A stretch of 64,000 bases of DNA from Vreelandella neptunia. Its GTDB lineage: Bacteria; Pseudomonadota; Gammaproteobacteria; Pseudomonadales; Halomonadaceae. A program made the translations under genes and the position numbers. Numbering within the stretch: position 1 is the first letter of the stretch; each line of letters starts with the position of its first letter. The stretch is taken from positions 1,798,001-1,862,000 of the forward strand of contig NZ_CP140255.1 in NCBI RefSeq assembly GCF_034479615.1. The letters are read 5' to 3'. This document shows, one piece after another, positions 14,748 through 24,480 of the stretch. The notes below the pieces were generated by a model that worked only from the letters and a program-made list of their open reading frames with translations, had not been told where the DNA came from and ran no database searches.

Positions 14748-17113
14748 GGCTTTCTCTGGAACGACTTGAGTATGGAAGACATCGGGTGGGGCAATGACAG
14801 CGGCGTAAAATTATCCAGCCAAGCAGGAAGTTCATCCGCTGGCATTGGTTTAGCAATCCAGTACCCCTGTAAATAGTCACAGCCAAGCTTGCTTAACAGC
14901 TCGGCGCTGGCGCGGTTCTCAACGCCTTCGGCGACTAAGCGCAGTCCTAAACTATGGCCCATTTCGATGGTCGAGCTGACAATGGTTAAGTCATCTTTTT
15001 GGGAGTCAATCGCCAGCACGAAAGACTTATCGATCTTGAGTTCATCCACGGGTAGACGTTTGATTTGCGCGAGGGAAGAGTAGCCAGTGCCGTAATCATC
15101 TATCGCAATACGCAGCCCTAGTTGGTTGAGCTCCATCAACGTGGCCATAGCGGCATCAACATCCTGCATAACGGCACTTTCAGTGACCTCGATACTCAGG
15201 CGGGCAGGGGCAAGGCGATAGCGTTCAAGTAGGCTGGCCAAATAAGTAGCTAGTTGGCGATCCATGACATCACTGGCGGAGAGATTAACCGCTACGGATA
15301 AATGATAACCACGTTGCTGCCAGGTATGCAGCTGAGCGCAGACATTGGCCAACATCCAGTGGCTAAGCATGCTGATACTTCCCGAGCGCTCGGCCAGGCT
15401 AATAAACTCATCGGGGGGTACAAAACCTAATGAGGGGTGGCGCCAGCGCATCAACGCTTCGCACTGATCGACACGGCCGTTACGGCTGTCTACTTTGGGT
15501 TGGTAGGCCATCCACAGTTCACCGTTGCCCACCGCATCCTGTAAATCCCGAATCAGGGTGAGCTGGCGCAAATGATGCTCATCCTGACCTTCCAGGTAGC
15601 GCTGGTGGTGGTGTCGGTGACGGCGTGCCATATCCAGTGCTATATCGGATCGCCGCAGCAGCAGTTGTGGGCTGTCGCCATGGTCGGGGTAGTTGGTTTC
15701 CCCTGCTGAAAGTGAGGGTGTGATGGGTGATTTATCAAGATCGATAGGGTGGTGCAGCGTAGTGAACAGTCGGGTACGCCAGGCAAAGTCGCTTCTTGAC
15801 TGCTTGGCGAGCAGTAGTAGCTCATCACCATCAATCCGGTAGGCAGTACTCTCCGAGCCATCAAAGTGCTGCAAGCGTTTGGCCAGGGTGACCAGCACGT
15901 GATCCCCCAGCGCATAGCCGAAGGTGTCATTAATGTCGCGAAAGTTGTTAATCGCCAGGCGCAGAAGGGTAAACGGCTCGCCGCGTTTGATCAAAAGGCT
16001 GATATCTTCCTGGGCGCTGATGCGATTGGGCAGGTCGGTAAGTAAGTCGTGACGGGACTGATGATGAAGAGTGGACTCACGCTGAGCGATACCCTCCTGC
16101 ATGGCCAGTAGTGTCGACGCTAAAAGCCCGGTTTCGCTTCGCTCTGTACCGATCGGTAACTCAGTGAAACGCTCTCCGCGCCCAATGCGCTGAGCCGCCT
16201 TCGCCAGTTCCATTAGCGGTTTGCTCATGCTCCGCGCGCTCCACATGGCTATGAGCACGGTAAACAGCAGAATCAGGGCAATGATCCCCAGCAGTTGCCA
16301 CTGCAGCGAGCGGTAAGCGCCAAGCAACTCGTTGCGGGAGAGTTGTAACAATGCGTAGGTCTGGTTGAGGTCATCGGAATAGAGCTGAGTCGCGTAGGTC
16401 AGGTACTCGGCATCCGGCGTCATCTGGCTGTGTAAGGCATATTCGCCTTCGATTAGCTCATCGTCACGCCCGCTCATTAACTTCTGGGCCAGTTGCTCGG
16501 GATGAGAGCTGGCAAGATAGCTGATCTCGCCGTTATCGCGATAGTTGACTACGCTAATGTCCAACCCCGTTAGTGCATTAATCTCTTCCGTGACCGCTTC
16601 ATTGATTAAAAAGCCCATACCCACCCAGCCAATCAGGTTGGGGGCACGCACTGGCAGCAGGGCAAACTCGTACGGCTGCCCTTCGGCGATGACGACGCTA
16701 ACAGCTTCCCCTTCTTGGCTAGCCCGATCAAACAGCTGTGGGAAAGGCATTGGGCTATTTTGCGCGTGATGGCTGCTTGCCAAAATACGTCCGTCCAGGC
16801 CGCTAAGTAACACTATATCCGCCTTGGCTCGATCACCGTGGTTGGCCAATACGGAGTAGAGCGTTTCGGTGTCCTGGGTGGAAACGGCGCTTTTAAAACC
16901 GAAGTCATCGGCGAGGATGGCGACGTTATTAACTAACTGCTCACCACGTGTGTCCAGCAGTTGATCCAATACATTGGCACCCACTTCTAAACGTTGGGAG
17001 CCTTTTGCAACGACGTCGTTTTGGGTCGCACGAAGAAACGCCAAACCGGTGGCGAGCTGCGAGACAATCACCACTGTCAGTAGTACGAGCATCAGGCGCG
17101 TTCTAAAGCGCAT
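14744..17113 (-). CDS. Membrane GGDEF/EAL protein with periplasmic sensor and HAMP
   Basis: A 789-residue protein: N-terminal helix (8-28), a periplasmic Cache-like sensor (about 30-275), a second helix (LLGIIALILLFTVLIAMWSA), HAMP, then GGDEF and EAL. The GGDEF loop is degenerate (YRIDGDELLL), so cyclase activity is doubtful. The EAL domain looks active: QCEALMRWRHP, the metal-binding DDYGTGYSSL and LKIDKSFV are all present. Net activity is therefore predicted to be cyclic di-GMP hydrolysis. GAGG precedes ATG 17113. It lies between the cupredoxin and DUF3034 genes in one operon and opposes the GGDEF cyclase converging from the left. Confidence 0.9.
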   Translation of the reverse strand: MRFRTRLMLVLLTVVIVSQLATGLAFLRATQNDVVAKGSQRLEVGANVLDQLLDTRGEQLVNNVAILADDFGFKSAVSTQDTETLYSVLANHGDRAKADIVLLSGLDGRILASSHHAQNSPMPFPQLFDRASQEGEAVSVVIAEGQPYEFALLPVRAPNLIGWVGMGFLINEAVTEEINALTGLDISVVNYRDNGEISYLASSHPEQLAQKLMSGRDDELIEGEYALHSQMTPDAEYLTYATQLYSDDLNQTYALLQLSRNELLGAYRSLQWQLLGIIALILLFTVLIAMWSARSMSKPLMELAKAAQRIGRGERFTELPIGTERSETGLLASTLLAMQEGIAQRESTLHHQSRHDLLTDLPNRISAQEDISLLIKRGEPFTLLRLAINNFRDINDTFGYALGDHVLVTLAKRLQHFDGSESTAYRIDGDELLLLAKQSRSDFAWRTRLFTTLHHPIDLDKSPITPSLSAGETNYPDHGDSPQLLLRRSDIALDMARRHRHHHQRYLEGQDEHHLRQLTLIRDLQDAVGNGELWMAYQPKVDSRNGRVDQCEALMRWRHPSLGFVPPDEFISLAERSGSISMLSHWMLANVCAQLHTWQQRGYHLSVAVNLSASDVMDRQLATYLASLLERYRLAPARLSIEVTESAVMQDVDAAMATLMELNQLGLRIAIDDYGTGYSSLAQIKRLPVDELKIDKSFVLAIDSQKDDLTIVSSTIEMGHSLGLRLVAEGVENRASAELLSKLGCDYLQGYWIAKPMPADELPAWLDNFTPLSLPHPMSSILKSFQRKP

Positions 17114-17163
17114 AGCAACCTCACTAAGTGGCTGATCGCCATCTCCTGAACACTGATAGGGGC

Positions 17164-17865
17164 TTAAGTGGCATCTTTGAATCGCTGCTGAAGGGGAGAG
17201 AGGGTTGGCGCTGGGGGTGGCAGCGCATTGAGTTTCAAGCTGACGTTTAGTTGGTCGTTATCGGTAATGACGCCTTCCCACCAGACTTGCTGGCTGTCAT
17301 CAAGCAGCGGGTGCCAAACGCGCACACGATGCTCACCTGATGGCAGCTCAGGCAGGGTAAGTACGCCTTCGGCGCCCGTTTTCGCCGAGTAGGGGGCGTC
17401 GCTAACAACAATAAAAGCCTGCATGTGATCGTGAATATTGCATCCTAAAACGACAATGCCGGATTGGTCGAAGTGAACCGGTGGCGGCGTTTCTTGCAGG
17501 TAGAGATTTAAATCAAAGGTTTTGGCCGGTGAAAAAGAGTAGACGTGATGACGGGTTGTGTCTTGGTTGGGAAATGCCACATGGCTGCCGGTAGGAACGG
17601 TTAGTACTTTGGGGTGGAAGGCTGCATCACGCTGAAAGATGCTCTCTTCTTGGGGAGGGTTGCTCGCCTCCGAAGTATAGTAAATCTCAACCACTGCGTT
17701 CTCAAGCGGTTGGCCATCAGCACTGCTTATGGTTATTTGCGCAGCGTTAACGTTGGGGGCAAGCAGGGTGATTACTGCCAGTGCCAATAGCGGGGCTGCG
17801 TATGCATTGATAAACCCGCTAAAAGGGCGACGTCGTAGTGTTGGCTTTGGCATTGAGGTTGGCAT
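17164..17865 (-). CDS. Exported cupredoxin-like methylamine-utilisation-type protein
   Basis: A 233-residue protein with a signal peptide ending near NVNAA and a cupredoxin fold. The type I copper ligands can be read as the His in RHHVYSFS and the Cys, His and Met in VLGCNIHDHMQ. A carboxypeptidase-regulatory-like beta domain follows (TGAEGVLTLPELPSGEHRVRVWHP). Such proteins are often annotated methylamine utilisation protein, without mau genes nearby, as here. It is the first gene of the operon leading to the GGDEF/EAL protein and probably acts as a periplasmic electron carrier or copper sensor. ATG 17865 is used; ATG 17853 is possible. Confidence 0.82.
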   Translation of the reverse strand: MPTSMPKPTLRRRPFSGFINAYAAPLLALAVITLLAPNVNAAQITISSADGQPLENAVVEIYYTSEASNPPQEESIFQRDAAFHPKVLTVPTGSHVAFPNQDTTRHHVYSFSPAKTFDLNLYLQETPPPVHFDQSGIVVLGCNIHDHMQAFIVVSDAPYSAKTGAEGVLTLPELPSGEHRVRVWHPLLDDSQQVWWEGVITDNDQLNVSLKLNALPPPAPTLSPLQQRFKDAT

Positions 17866-17929
17866 CCCGCATTAAGCTGGCAAAGTGTTTACCATAATAG
17901 TGAATGGATTGTGCAGGAAAGTCATGCGT

Positions 17930-17949
17930 TTGGCTTAACGATAAGCCAA
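17930..17949. other. Short perfect hairpin upstream of the cupredoxin operon
   Basis: TTGGCTTA-ACGA-TAAGCCAA forms an 8-bp stem with a 4-base loop. It has no T tract, so it is either a weak transcript end for the lytic transglycosylase gene or an operator for the cupredoxin operon. Confidence 0.4.
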
Positions 17950-18028
17950 CACTATTGCTTTTACTTTTACTAAATGCGGGCGTTGGCGATCAGGTTAGCT
18001 GGTACCGATGAGATAGGATGCGAGGCGT

Positions 18029-18625
18029 TTAGGGCAATGTTGGCTGGCGCCAGGTATCCCGCCAGGCGCGCATGACCCGCTCCGGGTACCAGGTTTCGCC
18101 CAGGCTGCCATTGTAGCGGGCTAGCGCGCGGGTAAAGTCGCCGTTCTCGATAGCGAGGTAATGCGCCAAAATGGTACATCCATAGCGCAGGTTGCGCGGC
18201 GGATAGGTTAAGTCATCAATCGGCAGCCCAAGTTCGCTGACCCAAAACGGCATGATTTGCATCAAGCCAACGGCGCCTGCTGAGGAGATAGCCTCGGCTT
18301 TAAAGGCGCTCTCCACCTGAATCAAAGCTAACACTAACTCTGGCGGTAAGCCTGCCAGCCTGGCCTCTTGGTAGATACGCGTGAGCAGTGTCTGGCGCTG
18401 TACGGCATCATCAATAAAACGCGCTAGCGGCGTGTCCATACGCTCACGCCACTGACGCGCTGCCCACTGCTGTTGAGCCGTTTGATGCTGCTGATTGGCA
18501 GACTCAAGGGTAGGGCGTAGGGTTTGAGGCAGCGGCTGAGCCGCTACTGGGCTTGTTGCTACAAGCCCGGCGCCGCTCAGCAAGACTCCGCAAAGCGTTG
18601 CTACCTTAACTGCTCGCTTTCTCAC
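18029..18625 (-). CDS. Lytic transglycosylase, SLT domain
   Basis: About 198 residues: a signal peptide ([22 protein letters not shown]), a helical linker and a C-terminal SLT domain. [28 protein letters not shown] carries the catalytic Glu and the GLMQ signature; ARYNGSLG is the substrate-groove motif. It should cleave peptidoglycan to anhydro-muropeptides, the cargo of AmpG. The start is uncertain: GTG 18625 gives a good signal peptide but lies inside the end of proS with no clear ribosome site. Overlap with proS (20 bases) implies translational coupling. Confidence 0.82.
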   Translation of the reverse strand: MRKRAVKVATLCGVLLSGAGLVATSPVAAQPLPQTLRPTLESANQQHQTAQQQWAARQWRERMDTPLARFIDDAVQRQTLLTRIYQEARLAGLPPELVLALIQVESAFKAEAISSAGAVGLMQIMPFWVSELGLPIDDLTYPPRNLRYGCTILAHYLAIENGDFTRALARYNGSLGETWYPERVMRAWRDTWRQPTLP

Positions 18626-20327
18626 GCAAAAAGTCGATGATTTGATCAGCAGGCACCATGGTGGCTTCGCTATCTCGGCGACCTTTATACTCCAGCTCAC
18701 CGTTGTCCAGGCCGCGGTCGCCGATCACCAGGCGATGAGGAACGCCCATCAGTTCCAAATCGGCAAACTTAACGCCGGGCCGGGTGTCGCGGTCATCCAG
18801 CAAGACGTCTAAGCCAGCGGCGGTGAGCGCTTGGTAAAGACGTTCAGACTCTTCGCGAACACGCTGGGATTTGTGTGCATTCATCGGCACCAGTGCCACC
18901 TGGAAGGGCGCAATAGCGTTGGGCCAGATAATGCCGGATTCGTCGTGGTTCTGCTCAATGGCGGCGGCGACCACGCGGGTCACGCCGATGCCGTAGCAAC
19001 CCATCCAAGGATGGCTGGTTTTACCGTTGTCGCCCAGCACATTGGCGTTCATGGCCTGGGAGTACTTTTGGCCAAGCTGGAAGACGTGACCCACCTCGAT
19101 GCCACGCTTGATAGAGAGCGTGCCGTGGCCATCAGGAGAGGGGTCGCCTTCCACCACATTGCGCAGGTCGGCTACCTCGGGCAGGGCCACATCACGCTCC
19201 CAGTTAATGCCGAAATAGTGTTTGCCTTCAATATTGGCACCCGCGCCAAAGTCGCTCATCAGGGCAACGCTGCGGTCGGCAATAATGGGCATATCAAGGT
19301 TCACCGGGCCAAGCGAGCCAAAGCCTGCGCCGGCTGCTGCGAGAATTTCCTCTTCGCTGCCCATGGTCAGCGGGGCCGCCACTTGGGGAAGGTTCTCAGC
19401 TTTTACCTCGTTCAGCTCATGATCGCCGCGCACCAATAGGGCAATCAGGCCGCCTTCGGCGGCACGTACGATGAGGGTCTTGACCGTTTTCTCGATCGGC
19501 AGATCAAACTGCTCAACCAGGGCGGCAATGGTCTTGGCGTTAGGCGTATCTACCAGGTGCATCTCTTGGGTAGGCGCTTCGCGCTGTATGTTGCTGCCCA
19601 GGGGAGCAGGCAAGGCTTCGGCCTTTTCCATGTTTGCGGCGTAGTCGGAAGAGTTGGAAAAGACGATGTCGTCTTCGCCAGACTCGGCCAGCACGTGGAA
19701 TTCGTGAGAGCCGGTACCGCCAATAGAACCGTTGTCGGCGATCACCGGGCGGAAGTCGAGGCCCAGGCGCGTGAAAATGCGTGTGTAAGCGTCGTACATA
19801 TCCTGGTAGGTCTGCTTCAGCGAGTCTTCATCCAGGTGGAAGGAGTAAGCGTCCTTCATGATGAACTCGCGGGAGCGCATTACCCCAAAGCGTGGGCGAA
19901 TCTCGTCACGGAACTTGGTCTGAATCTGGTAGAAATTGACCGGCAGCTGTTTGTAGCTGGCGATCTCTTTACGCACCAGATCGGTAATCACTTCTTCGTG
20001 GGTCGGGCCAACGCAGTAGTCGCGGTCGTGGCGATCTTTTAGGCGTAATAGCTCAGGGCCGTACTGTTCCCAACGGCCAGACTCCTGCCAAAGCTCAGCA
20101 GGCTGCACGGCGGGCATCAGTACCTCTTGAGCACCGGCGCGGTTCATCTCTTCGCGCACAATGGCTTCCACTTTGCGCAGGGTACGCAGGCCAAGGGGCA
20201 GCCAGGTGTAAAGGCCAGAGGTTAAGCGGCGAATCATCCCGGCACGGAGCATTAGCTGGTGGCTAATGACTTCGGCGTCAGCCGGGGTTTCTTTGAGAGT
20301 GGCAATCAGTAATTGGCTGGCGCGCAT
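18606..20327 (-). CDS. proS: Prolyl-tRNA synthetase
   Basis: A bacterial-type ProS of 573 residues. It begins [20 protein letters not shown] and contains class II motif 1 to 3 regions ([14 protein letters not shown] region, [26 protein letters not shown], and the C-terminal [17 protein letters not shown]). An inserted editing domain (about 225-395) and an anticodon-binding domain follow. It charges tRNA-Pro. ATG 20327 matches the family N-terminus; an ATG four codons upstream (20339) sits directly on AAGGA. Upstream are three imperfect copies of a TTTTGAAAACWGG-like sequence at 20346-20388. Confidence 0.95.
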   Translation of the reverse strand: MRASQLLIATLKETPADAEVISHQLMLRAGMIRRLTSGLYTWLPLGLRTLRKVEAIVREEMNRAGAQEVLMPAVQPAELWQESGRWEQYGPELLRLKDRHDRDYCVGPTHEEVITDLVRKEIASYKQLPVNFYQIQTKFRDEIRPRFGVMRSREFIMKDAYSFHLDEDSLKQTYQDMYDAYTRIFTRLGLDFRPVIADNGSIGGTGSHEFHVLAESGEDDIVFSNSSDYAANMEKAEALPAPLGSNIQREAPTQEMHLVDTPNAKTIAALVEQFDLPIEKTVKTLIVRAAEGGLIALLVRGDHELNEVKAENLPQVAAPLTMGSEEEILAAAGAGFGSLGPVNLDMPIIADRSVALMSDFGAGANIEGKHYFGINWERDVALPEVADLRNVVEGDPSPDGHGTLSIKRGIEVGHVFQLGQKYSQAMNANVLGDNGKTSHPWMGCYGIGVTRVVAAAIEQNHDESGIIWPNAIAPFQVALVPMNAHKSQRVREESERLYQALTAAGLDVLLDDRDTRPGVKFADLELMGVPHRLVIGDRGLDNGELEYKGRRDSEATMVPADQIIDFLREKASS

Positions 20328-20581
20328 GGGCGTGAGCATTCCTTAAGTTTTGAAAACAGGTTTTTGAAAACTGGATTCTTGAAAAAAGTGCTGGGAAGCG
20401 TTGAATGGGAACATTGTACGGCCTAGCGGTTAAAGCGGCAAAATAGTGCTCATGTTCAAATGATCTATGCTTTTGGATGGCTGTGCTAAGCTAATCGAGT
20501 TTTATGGCGCGATAGTCGGCAAAAATGAAAGCGCAATACACTATATCGACTATCGTTACTTTTTTGTTTGAGGGAACCTTC

Positions 20582-21016
20582 ATGCATCAAGCAGTTCGTC
20601 GCTGGTTGACTGGCGCCGTGGTTGGCGTTTCCATCGTGTCGTTGAGTGGTTGTGGTACGCTTTTTCACCCTGAGCGTAAAGGGCAATTGAGCGGTGATAT
20701 TGACCCGGTAATTGCTGTCGCCAACGGGGTCGGTTTGCTGTTTTTTATTGTACCCGGAGTGATTGCCTACGCCGTGGATTTCTCTAATGGCACCATCTAT
20801 TTGCCGGGCCGCAACAGCGCCTCAGTAGATGTTCACCACTTAGACGACGCTATGGATGTAGCTTCTCTGGAAAAATTGCTTTCTGAAACAGCCGGTCAGC
20901 CGGTGAGCTTAGAGAGCGAGTTAGTCATGATTGAAGAGATGAGCAACTTGGATGAAGCGCTGGCTATGGTGCGCATGTCGGGCGTGTTAGACCAAGAGAA
21001 ACTCTCGGCGATGTAA
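20582..21016 (+). CDS. Conserved small lipoprotein
   Basis: A 144-residue protein with lipobox SLSGC following a hydrophobic signal. The segment CGTLFHPERKGQLSGDIDPV, a hydrophobic stretch VANGVGLLFFIVPGVIAYAVDF and TIYLPG resemble a widespread uncharacterised proteobacterial lipoprotein family (sometimes misnamed polynucleotide phosphorylase). The hydrophobic stretch may be a second membrane contact. GAGGGAACC precedes ATG 20582. It is a single-gene unit, divergent from proS and closed by a strong terminator. Confidence 0.8.
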   Translation: MHQAVRRWLTGAVVGVSIVSLSGCGTLFHPERKGQLSGDIDPVIAVANGVGLLFFIVPGVIAYAVDFSNGTIYLPGRNSASVDVHHLDDAMDVASLEKLLSETAGQPVSLESELVMIEEMSNLDEALAMVRMSGVLDQEKLSAM

Positions 21017-21038
21017 CGTTCGCTATTGACCGTTAAAA

Positions 21039-21071
21039 CCCAGCCAGGCATTACACCTGGCTGGGTTTTTT
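21039..21071. terminator. Bidirectional-type terminator between lipoprotein and amidase genes
   Basis: AACCCAGCCAGG pairs with CCTGGCTGGGTT and is followed by a T run on the plus strand; it sits between two convergent genes. Confidence 0.9.
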
Positions 21072-21085
21072 CATGCGGTACAAGT

Positions 21086-22501
21086 TTAAGCATACTGGGC
21101 AGGGTTGGGTACGCTGGGAAAGCGCGGCGGATGCGCTTCTATGTAGGCATGGCAGGCGCGCAGAACGCGGGCATCATCATATTTGCCTCCTGCTAGCTGA
21201 AAACCTACCGGCAATCCTTTATCGGTAAATCCGCAGGGCACCGAGGCGGCGGGCTGCTGGCTAAGGTTGAAAGGATAGCTAAATGGAGCCCACTCCTCCC
21301 AGTCCCGCATGTCGCTGCCGGGGGGGACTTCCTGGTTTATTTCAAACGGCGGTATCGCCACCGAGGGTGTCATTAGCAGGTGGTACTCTTGGTTAAAGTG
21401 CTCCAGGCGCTGGGTTAACTCTGCACGGTCTGCCAAGGCACGGAACAGCTCAACGGCTTTCCAGGGTTCGGCCTCACGGGCATTGGCCACCATGCCGGGA
21501 TCCAGCAGCGTACGCTGGTGATCATCCATTTGTGACCACTGCTCTAAAGAGGCGGTAAACCAAAGCTTGCGGAAGGTATCCAGCGGTGACGAAAAGCCGG
21601 GATGTACTTCGACGATCTCAGCGCCCAACGCCTCCAGTCTGCCGGCTGCTTCTCTCACGCGTTCGGCAACCTGTGGATCTACTTTGGCGTAGCCAAGATC
21701 AGCCGAGTAGCCAATCCGTAGTCCGGTTAAACATTTATCCAAATCCATCCCCCAGCACTCGGGCTGCCCGCGGGTGGCGTAAGGGTCACGGTAGTCGTAG
21801 CGGCCTATCACATTGAGCATGCTGACCGCATCCCGCACGGTGCGCGTTAACGGCCCCAGGTGCGATAGGCTGGGCTCTTTAGCCGGTGGCCATTGGGGCG
21901 TCCAGCCAAATGTGGGTTTGAAGCCAAAGACACCGGTGAACGCCGCGGGGATACGTATGGAACCGCCTGAGTCGCCGCCCTGGTGCAGCACACCCATATT
22001 GAGCGCGGCGGCCGCAGCGGCCCCGCCGGAAGAGCCGCCGGGGGTTAACCGCGTATCCCAGGGGTTGGCCGTGGCGCCAAAGACGCGGTTATCGGTCACG
22101 GCTTTCCAGCCAAATTCGGGCGTGTTGGTTTTGCCTAGCAGGATAGCGCCCGCTTCACGCAGCATGCGCGCGGGTGGAGCATCGGTGTCACATAGCGCTT
22201 TAGAAGAGGTTAGCGAGCCTTCCCGGCAGGGCATGCCTGCCACTTGGGTCAGGTCTTTAAGCGATACCGGCACCCCGTCAATGGGGCTTAGCGGCTTGCC
22301 TTGCCCCCAGCGCCGTGCCGAGGCTTTGGCCGCCGATTCTGCGCCTTCAGCATCTACATATACATAGGCGTTAACGTCTGGGTTGAAGCGCTCGATTCGC
22401 TCAAGAGCGGCACGAGTCGCTTCTAGCGGGGAGGCCTCTCGGCTTTCAAACAAGTGAGCTAGGGTCTGGGCATCTAAACTGCCGAGATCGGTATCGCTCA
22501 T
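21086..22501 (-). CDS. Amidase signature family amidase
   Basis: A 471-residue member of the amidase signature family. The Ser-cisSer-Lys triad is visible: Lys in VPVSLKDL (about 80), cis-Ser in GGSSGGAAAA (about 157) and the nucleophile in GGDSGGSIRIPAAF (about 176). It hydrolyses carboxamides; the substrate is unknown, and gene context does not suggest GatA (no gatB/gatC). AAGGAG lies six bases before ATG 22501, which is chosen over a longer upstream frame. Confidence 0.88.
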   Translation of the reverse strand: MSDTDLGSLDAQTLAHLFESREASPLEATRAALERIERFNPDVNAYVYVDAEGAESAAKASARRWGQGKPLSPIDGVPVSLKDLTQVAGMPCREGSLTSSKALCDTDAPPARMLREAGAILLGKTNTPEFGWKAVTDNRVFGATANPWDTRLTPGGSSGGAAAAAALNMGVLHQGGDSGGSIRIPAAFTGVFGFKPTFGWTPQWPPAKEPSLSHLGPLTRTVRDAVSMLNVIGRYDYRDPYATRGQPECWGMDLDKCLTGLRIGYSADLGYAKVDPQVAERVREAAGRLEALGAEIVEVHPGFSSPLDTFRKLWFTASLEQWSQMDDHQRTLLDPGMVANAREAEPWKAVELFRALADRAELTQRLEHFNQEYHLLMTPSVAIPPFEINQEVPPGSDMRDWEEWAPFSYPFNLSQQPAASVPCGFTDKGLPVGFQLAGGKYDDARVLRACHAYIEAHPPRFPSVPNPAQYA

Positions 22502-22612
22502 TGCACACTCCTTACGTAGGCTGGGGCTTGGGTAAAGGAGTTTAAGCGTAGGCAAGCATTACCGGGCGTGCAAAAACCGCTGCATCGTAGGCTGACTCTT
22601 TGTATCCACTGT

Positions 22613-23455
22613 TCAGGAGGCTTGAGCGCGTAGCCAAGCTATTTCATCGGCCCATATCTCGGGTTCGATAGTCTCCAGGATCATGGGAATAGCGTTTATC
22701 CGTGGTTCCTGCATGATAGCGGTAAAGGCGGGCAGGCCGATGTTGCCTTTGCCCAGGCTATGGTGGCGATCCACGCGGCTGGCAAGGTTGCTTTTGGCAT
22801 CGTTTAAATGCATGCCACGCAGATACTCAAAGCCCACAACGCTGCCTAGCTCATCGAGCGTTGATTGGGTGGCCTCGGTCGTGCGTAAATCATAGCCCGC
22901 CGCAAAGGCGTGGCAGGTGTCAATGCACACTCCCACGCGAGTTTTGTCGTCCACGTGGGCAATGATTTCGGCCAAATGTTCAAAGCGCCAGCCCAGGTTA
23001 GTGCCTTGGCCAGCGGTATTTTCAATCACCGCCGTAACGCCCTGGGTATGCGTTAGCGCTTCGTTAACGGATTCAGCAATACGCTTTAAGCAGTCGCTTT
23101 CACTGATTTTGTTCAAATGGCTGCCAGGGTGGAAATTAAGTAGCGTCAGTCCCAGCTGCTCGCAGCGCTGCATCTCGTCCAGAAAGGCATCTCGGGATTT
23201 GCGTAGGCCTTCCTGATCGGGGTGGCCGAGGTTAATCAGATAGCTGTCGTGGGGCAAAATCTGTTCAGGGGCAAAATTATGCTCGGAGCAGGCGTCGCGA
23301 AAGGCTTGAATGGCCTCATCGGTGAGCGGTTTACCTTTCCATTGACGCTGATTTTTGGTGAATAGCGCAAACGCATCCGCACCAATTTCCACCGCTCGCT
23401 GCACGGCTTGGTCTGCGCCGCCAGCGGCGCTCACGTGGGCTCCTAAGTACTTCAC
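22613..23455 (-). CDS. nfo: Endonuclease IV
   Basis: A 280-residue AP endonuclease of the Nfo family. It begins with [12 protein letters not shown] and contains [51 protein letters not shown] and MHLNDAK, which carry the His, Glu and Asp ligands of the trinuclear zinc site. It cleaves at abasic sites in base excision repair. GTG 23455 is preceded by AAGGAG six bases away and aligns with the family start. The next gene (a glycerophosphodiesterase) ends 43 bases upstream, so they may share a transcript. Confidence 0.95.
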   Translation of the reverse strand: MKYLGAHVSAAGGADQAVQRAVEIGADAFALFTKNQRQWKGKPLTDEAIQAFRDACSEHNFAPEQILPHDSYLINLGHPDQEGLRKSRDAFLDEMQRCEQLGLTLLNFHPGSHLNKISESDCLKRIAESVNEALTHTQGVTAVIENTAGQGTNLGWRFEHLAEIIAHVDDKTRVGVCIDTCHAFAAGYDLRTTEATQSTLDELGSVVGFEYLRGMHLNDAKSNLASRVDRHHSLGKGNIGLPAFTAIMQEPRINAIPMILETIEPEIWADEIAWLRAQAS

Positions 23456-23498
23456 GGTGGACTCCTTGTCAGTGTTTGAACGTATCACGCGTTACTGG

Positions 23499-24254
23499 TC
23501 AATGGCTGTCTAAAAAACGTTTGAACGCGGCGGGTTCATCGGTGATGACACTGCCGATACCCCACTCCCAGCGGCTATGGAAAGCGCTGGGGTCATTGGC
23601 GGTATAGCACAATATTTGATAGCCATCGCGCTGTATAGCGTCGGCTTGGGCGCGCTTCAAACGCGGCCAGTGGGGGTGCACGCTAAAAGCCTCAATGGCT
23701 TCGCACTGCTCACGCCAGCTTTTGGGCACGCTTCCGAACAGTACGCCCAGAGCAAGCCGCTCTTTGCCGGCAAATTGACGGCAGTGGACAAGAGCAGCGG
23801 CATTGAAGGAGGAGATTATCAAGCGCTCGGGGGGGAGAGTGTCGAGCATCTCCGGTAGCGCGCGTTCCACCAGCGCGATGGGGTCGTGGCCTTTATTGAC
23901 CTTGATTTCCATATTGACGCCCATTTCCAGCTCGTTAAGCAGTGCCAACATTTCGCTGAGGCTAGGCATCTTCTCACCTGCAAAACGATCGTCAAACCAC
24001 CCCCCGGCATCCAGGGTTTGCGCCTTGGCCCAGCTCATGGAGGCGAGTCCGCCCCGTCCGTTTGAGCAGCGCGCTACATCGCCGTCGTGCCAGATCACTG
24101 GGGTGCCATCACCCAGTAGCTGCACATCCAGCTCTACCCATGTGGCTCCCGCTTCATGAGCGGCGTGCACCGCAGCTAGGGTGTTTTCAGGGGCAGCGGC
24201 GGAGTAGCCGCGGTGAGCAATCAGCGCAGGGAGTTGAATAGCGGGATGCGTCAT
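23499..24254 (-). CDS. Cytoplasmic glycerophosphodiester phosphodiesterase
   Basis: A 251-residue GDPD-family enzyme without signal peptide, therefore UgpQ-like. AHRGYSAAAPENTLAAVHAA and WVELDVQLLGDGTPVIWHD supply the catalytic His and acidic metal ligands; EIKVNKGHD provides the third acidic motif. It should hydrolyse glycerophosphodiesters to sn-glycerol-3-phosphate plus alcohol, possibly feeding GlpD. It lies just upstream of nfo on the same strand. ATG 24254 has only a weak ribosome site (GAGA). Confidence 0.9.
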   Translation of the reverse strand: MTHPAIQLPALIAHRGYSAAAPENTLAAVHAAHEAGATWVELDVQLLGDGTPVIWHDGDVARCSNGRGGLASMSWAKAQTLDAGGWFDDRFAGEKMPSLSEMLALLNELEMGVNMEIKVNKGHDPIALVERALPEMLDTLPPERLIISSFNAAALVHCRQFAGKERLALGVLFGSVPKSWREQCEAIEAFSVHPHWPRLKRAQADAIQRDGYQILCYTANDPSAFHSRWEWGIGSVITDEPAAFKRFLDSH

Positions 24255-24480
24255 GACAAATCTCTAAGCCTTAGACGATAAAGAAGCGCTAATACTAGCA
24301 TGGGCGCATGACAGCAGGATTGCATTGCCTTGCGTTCTAATGGGTAAAAATACGCTAGCGTGCTAGCTTGATTTAAACGCCGCGACGCGCTTGTATAGCA
24401 GCACCTGTTGCCATGCTTAGCATTATTCAGAGATGGCGTCTCAACCGAATAATTAGCAAATTACACAAGAAGGAGTCCTA

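Noticed and set aside
17164..17865. True methylamine dehydrogenase pathway
   Set aside because: Only a cupredoxin-like protein carrying that common annotation is present; no mau structural or maturation genes are nearby.
18831..19439. 202-codon plus-strand frame opposite proS
   Set aside because: Shadow of proS; composition mirrors proS codons and no motif is present.
21086..22501. Amidase as GatA of the tRNA-dependent amidotransferase
   Set aside because: No gatB or gatC neighbours and the sequence looks like a general amidase signature enzyme.
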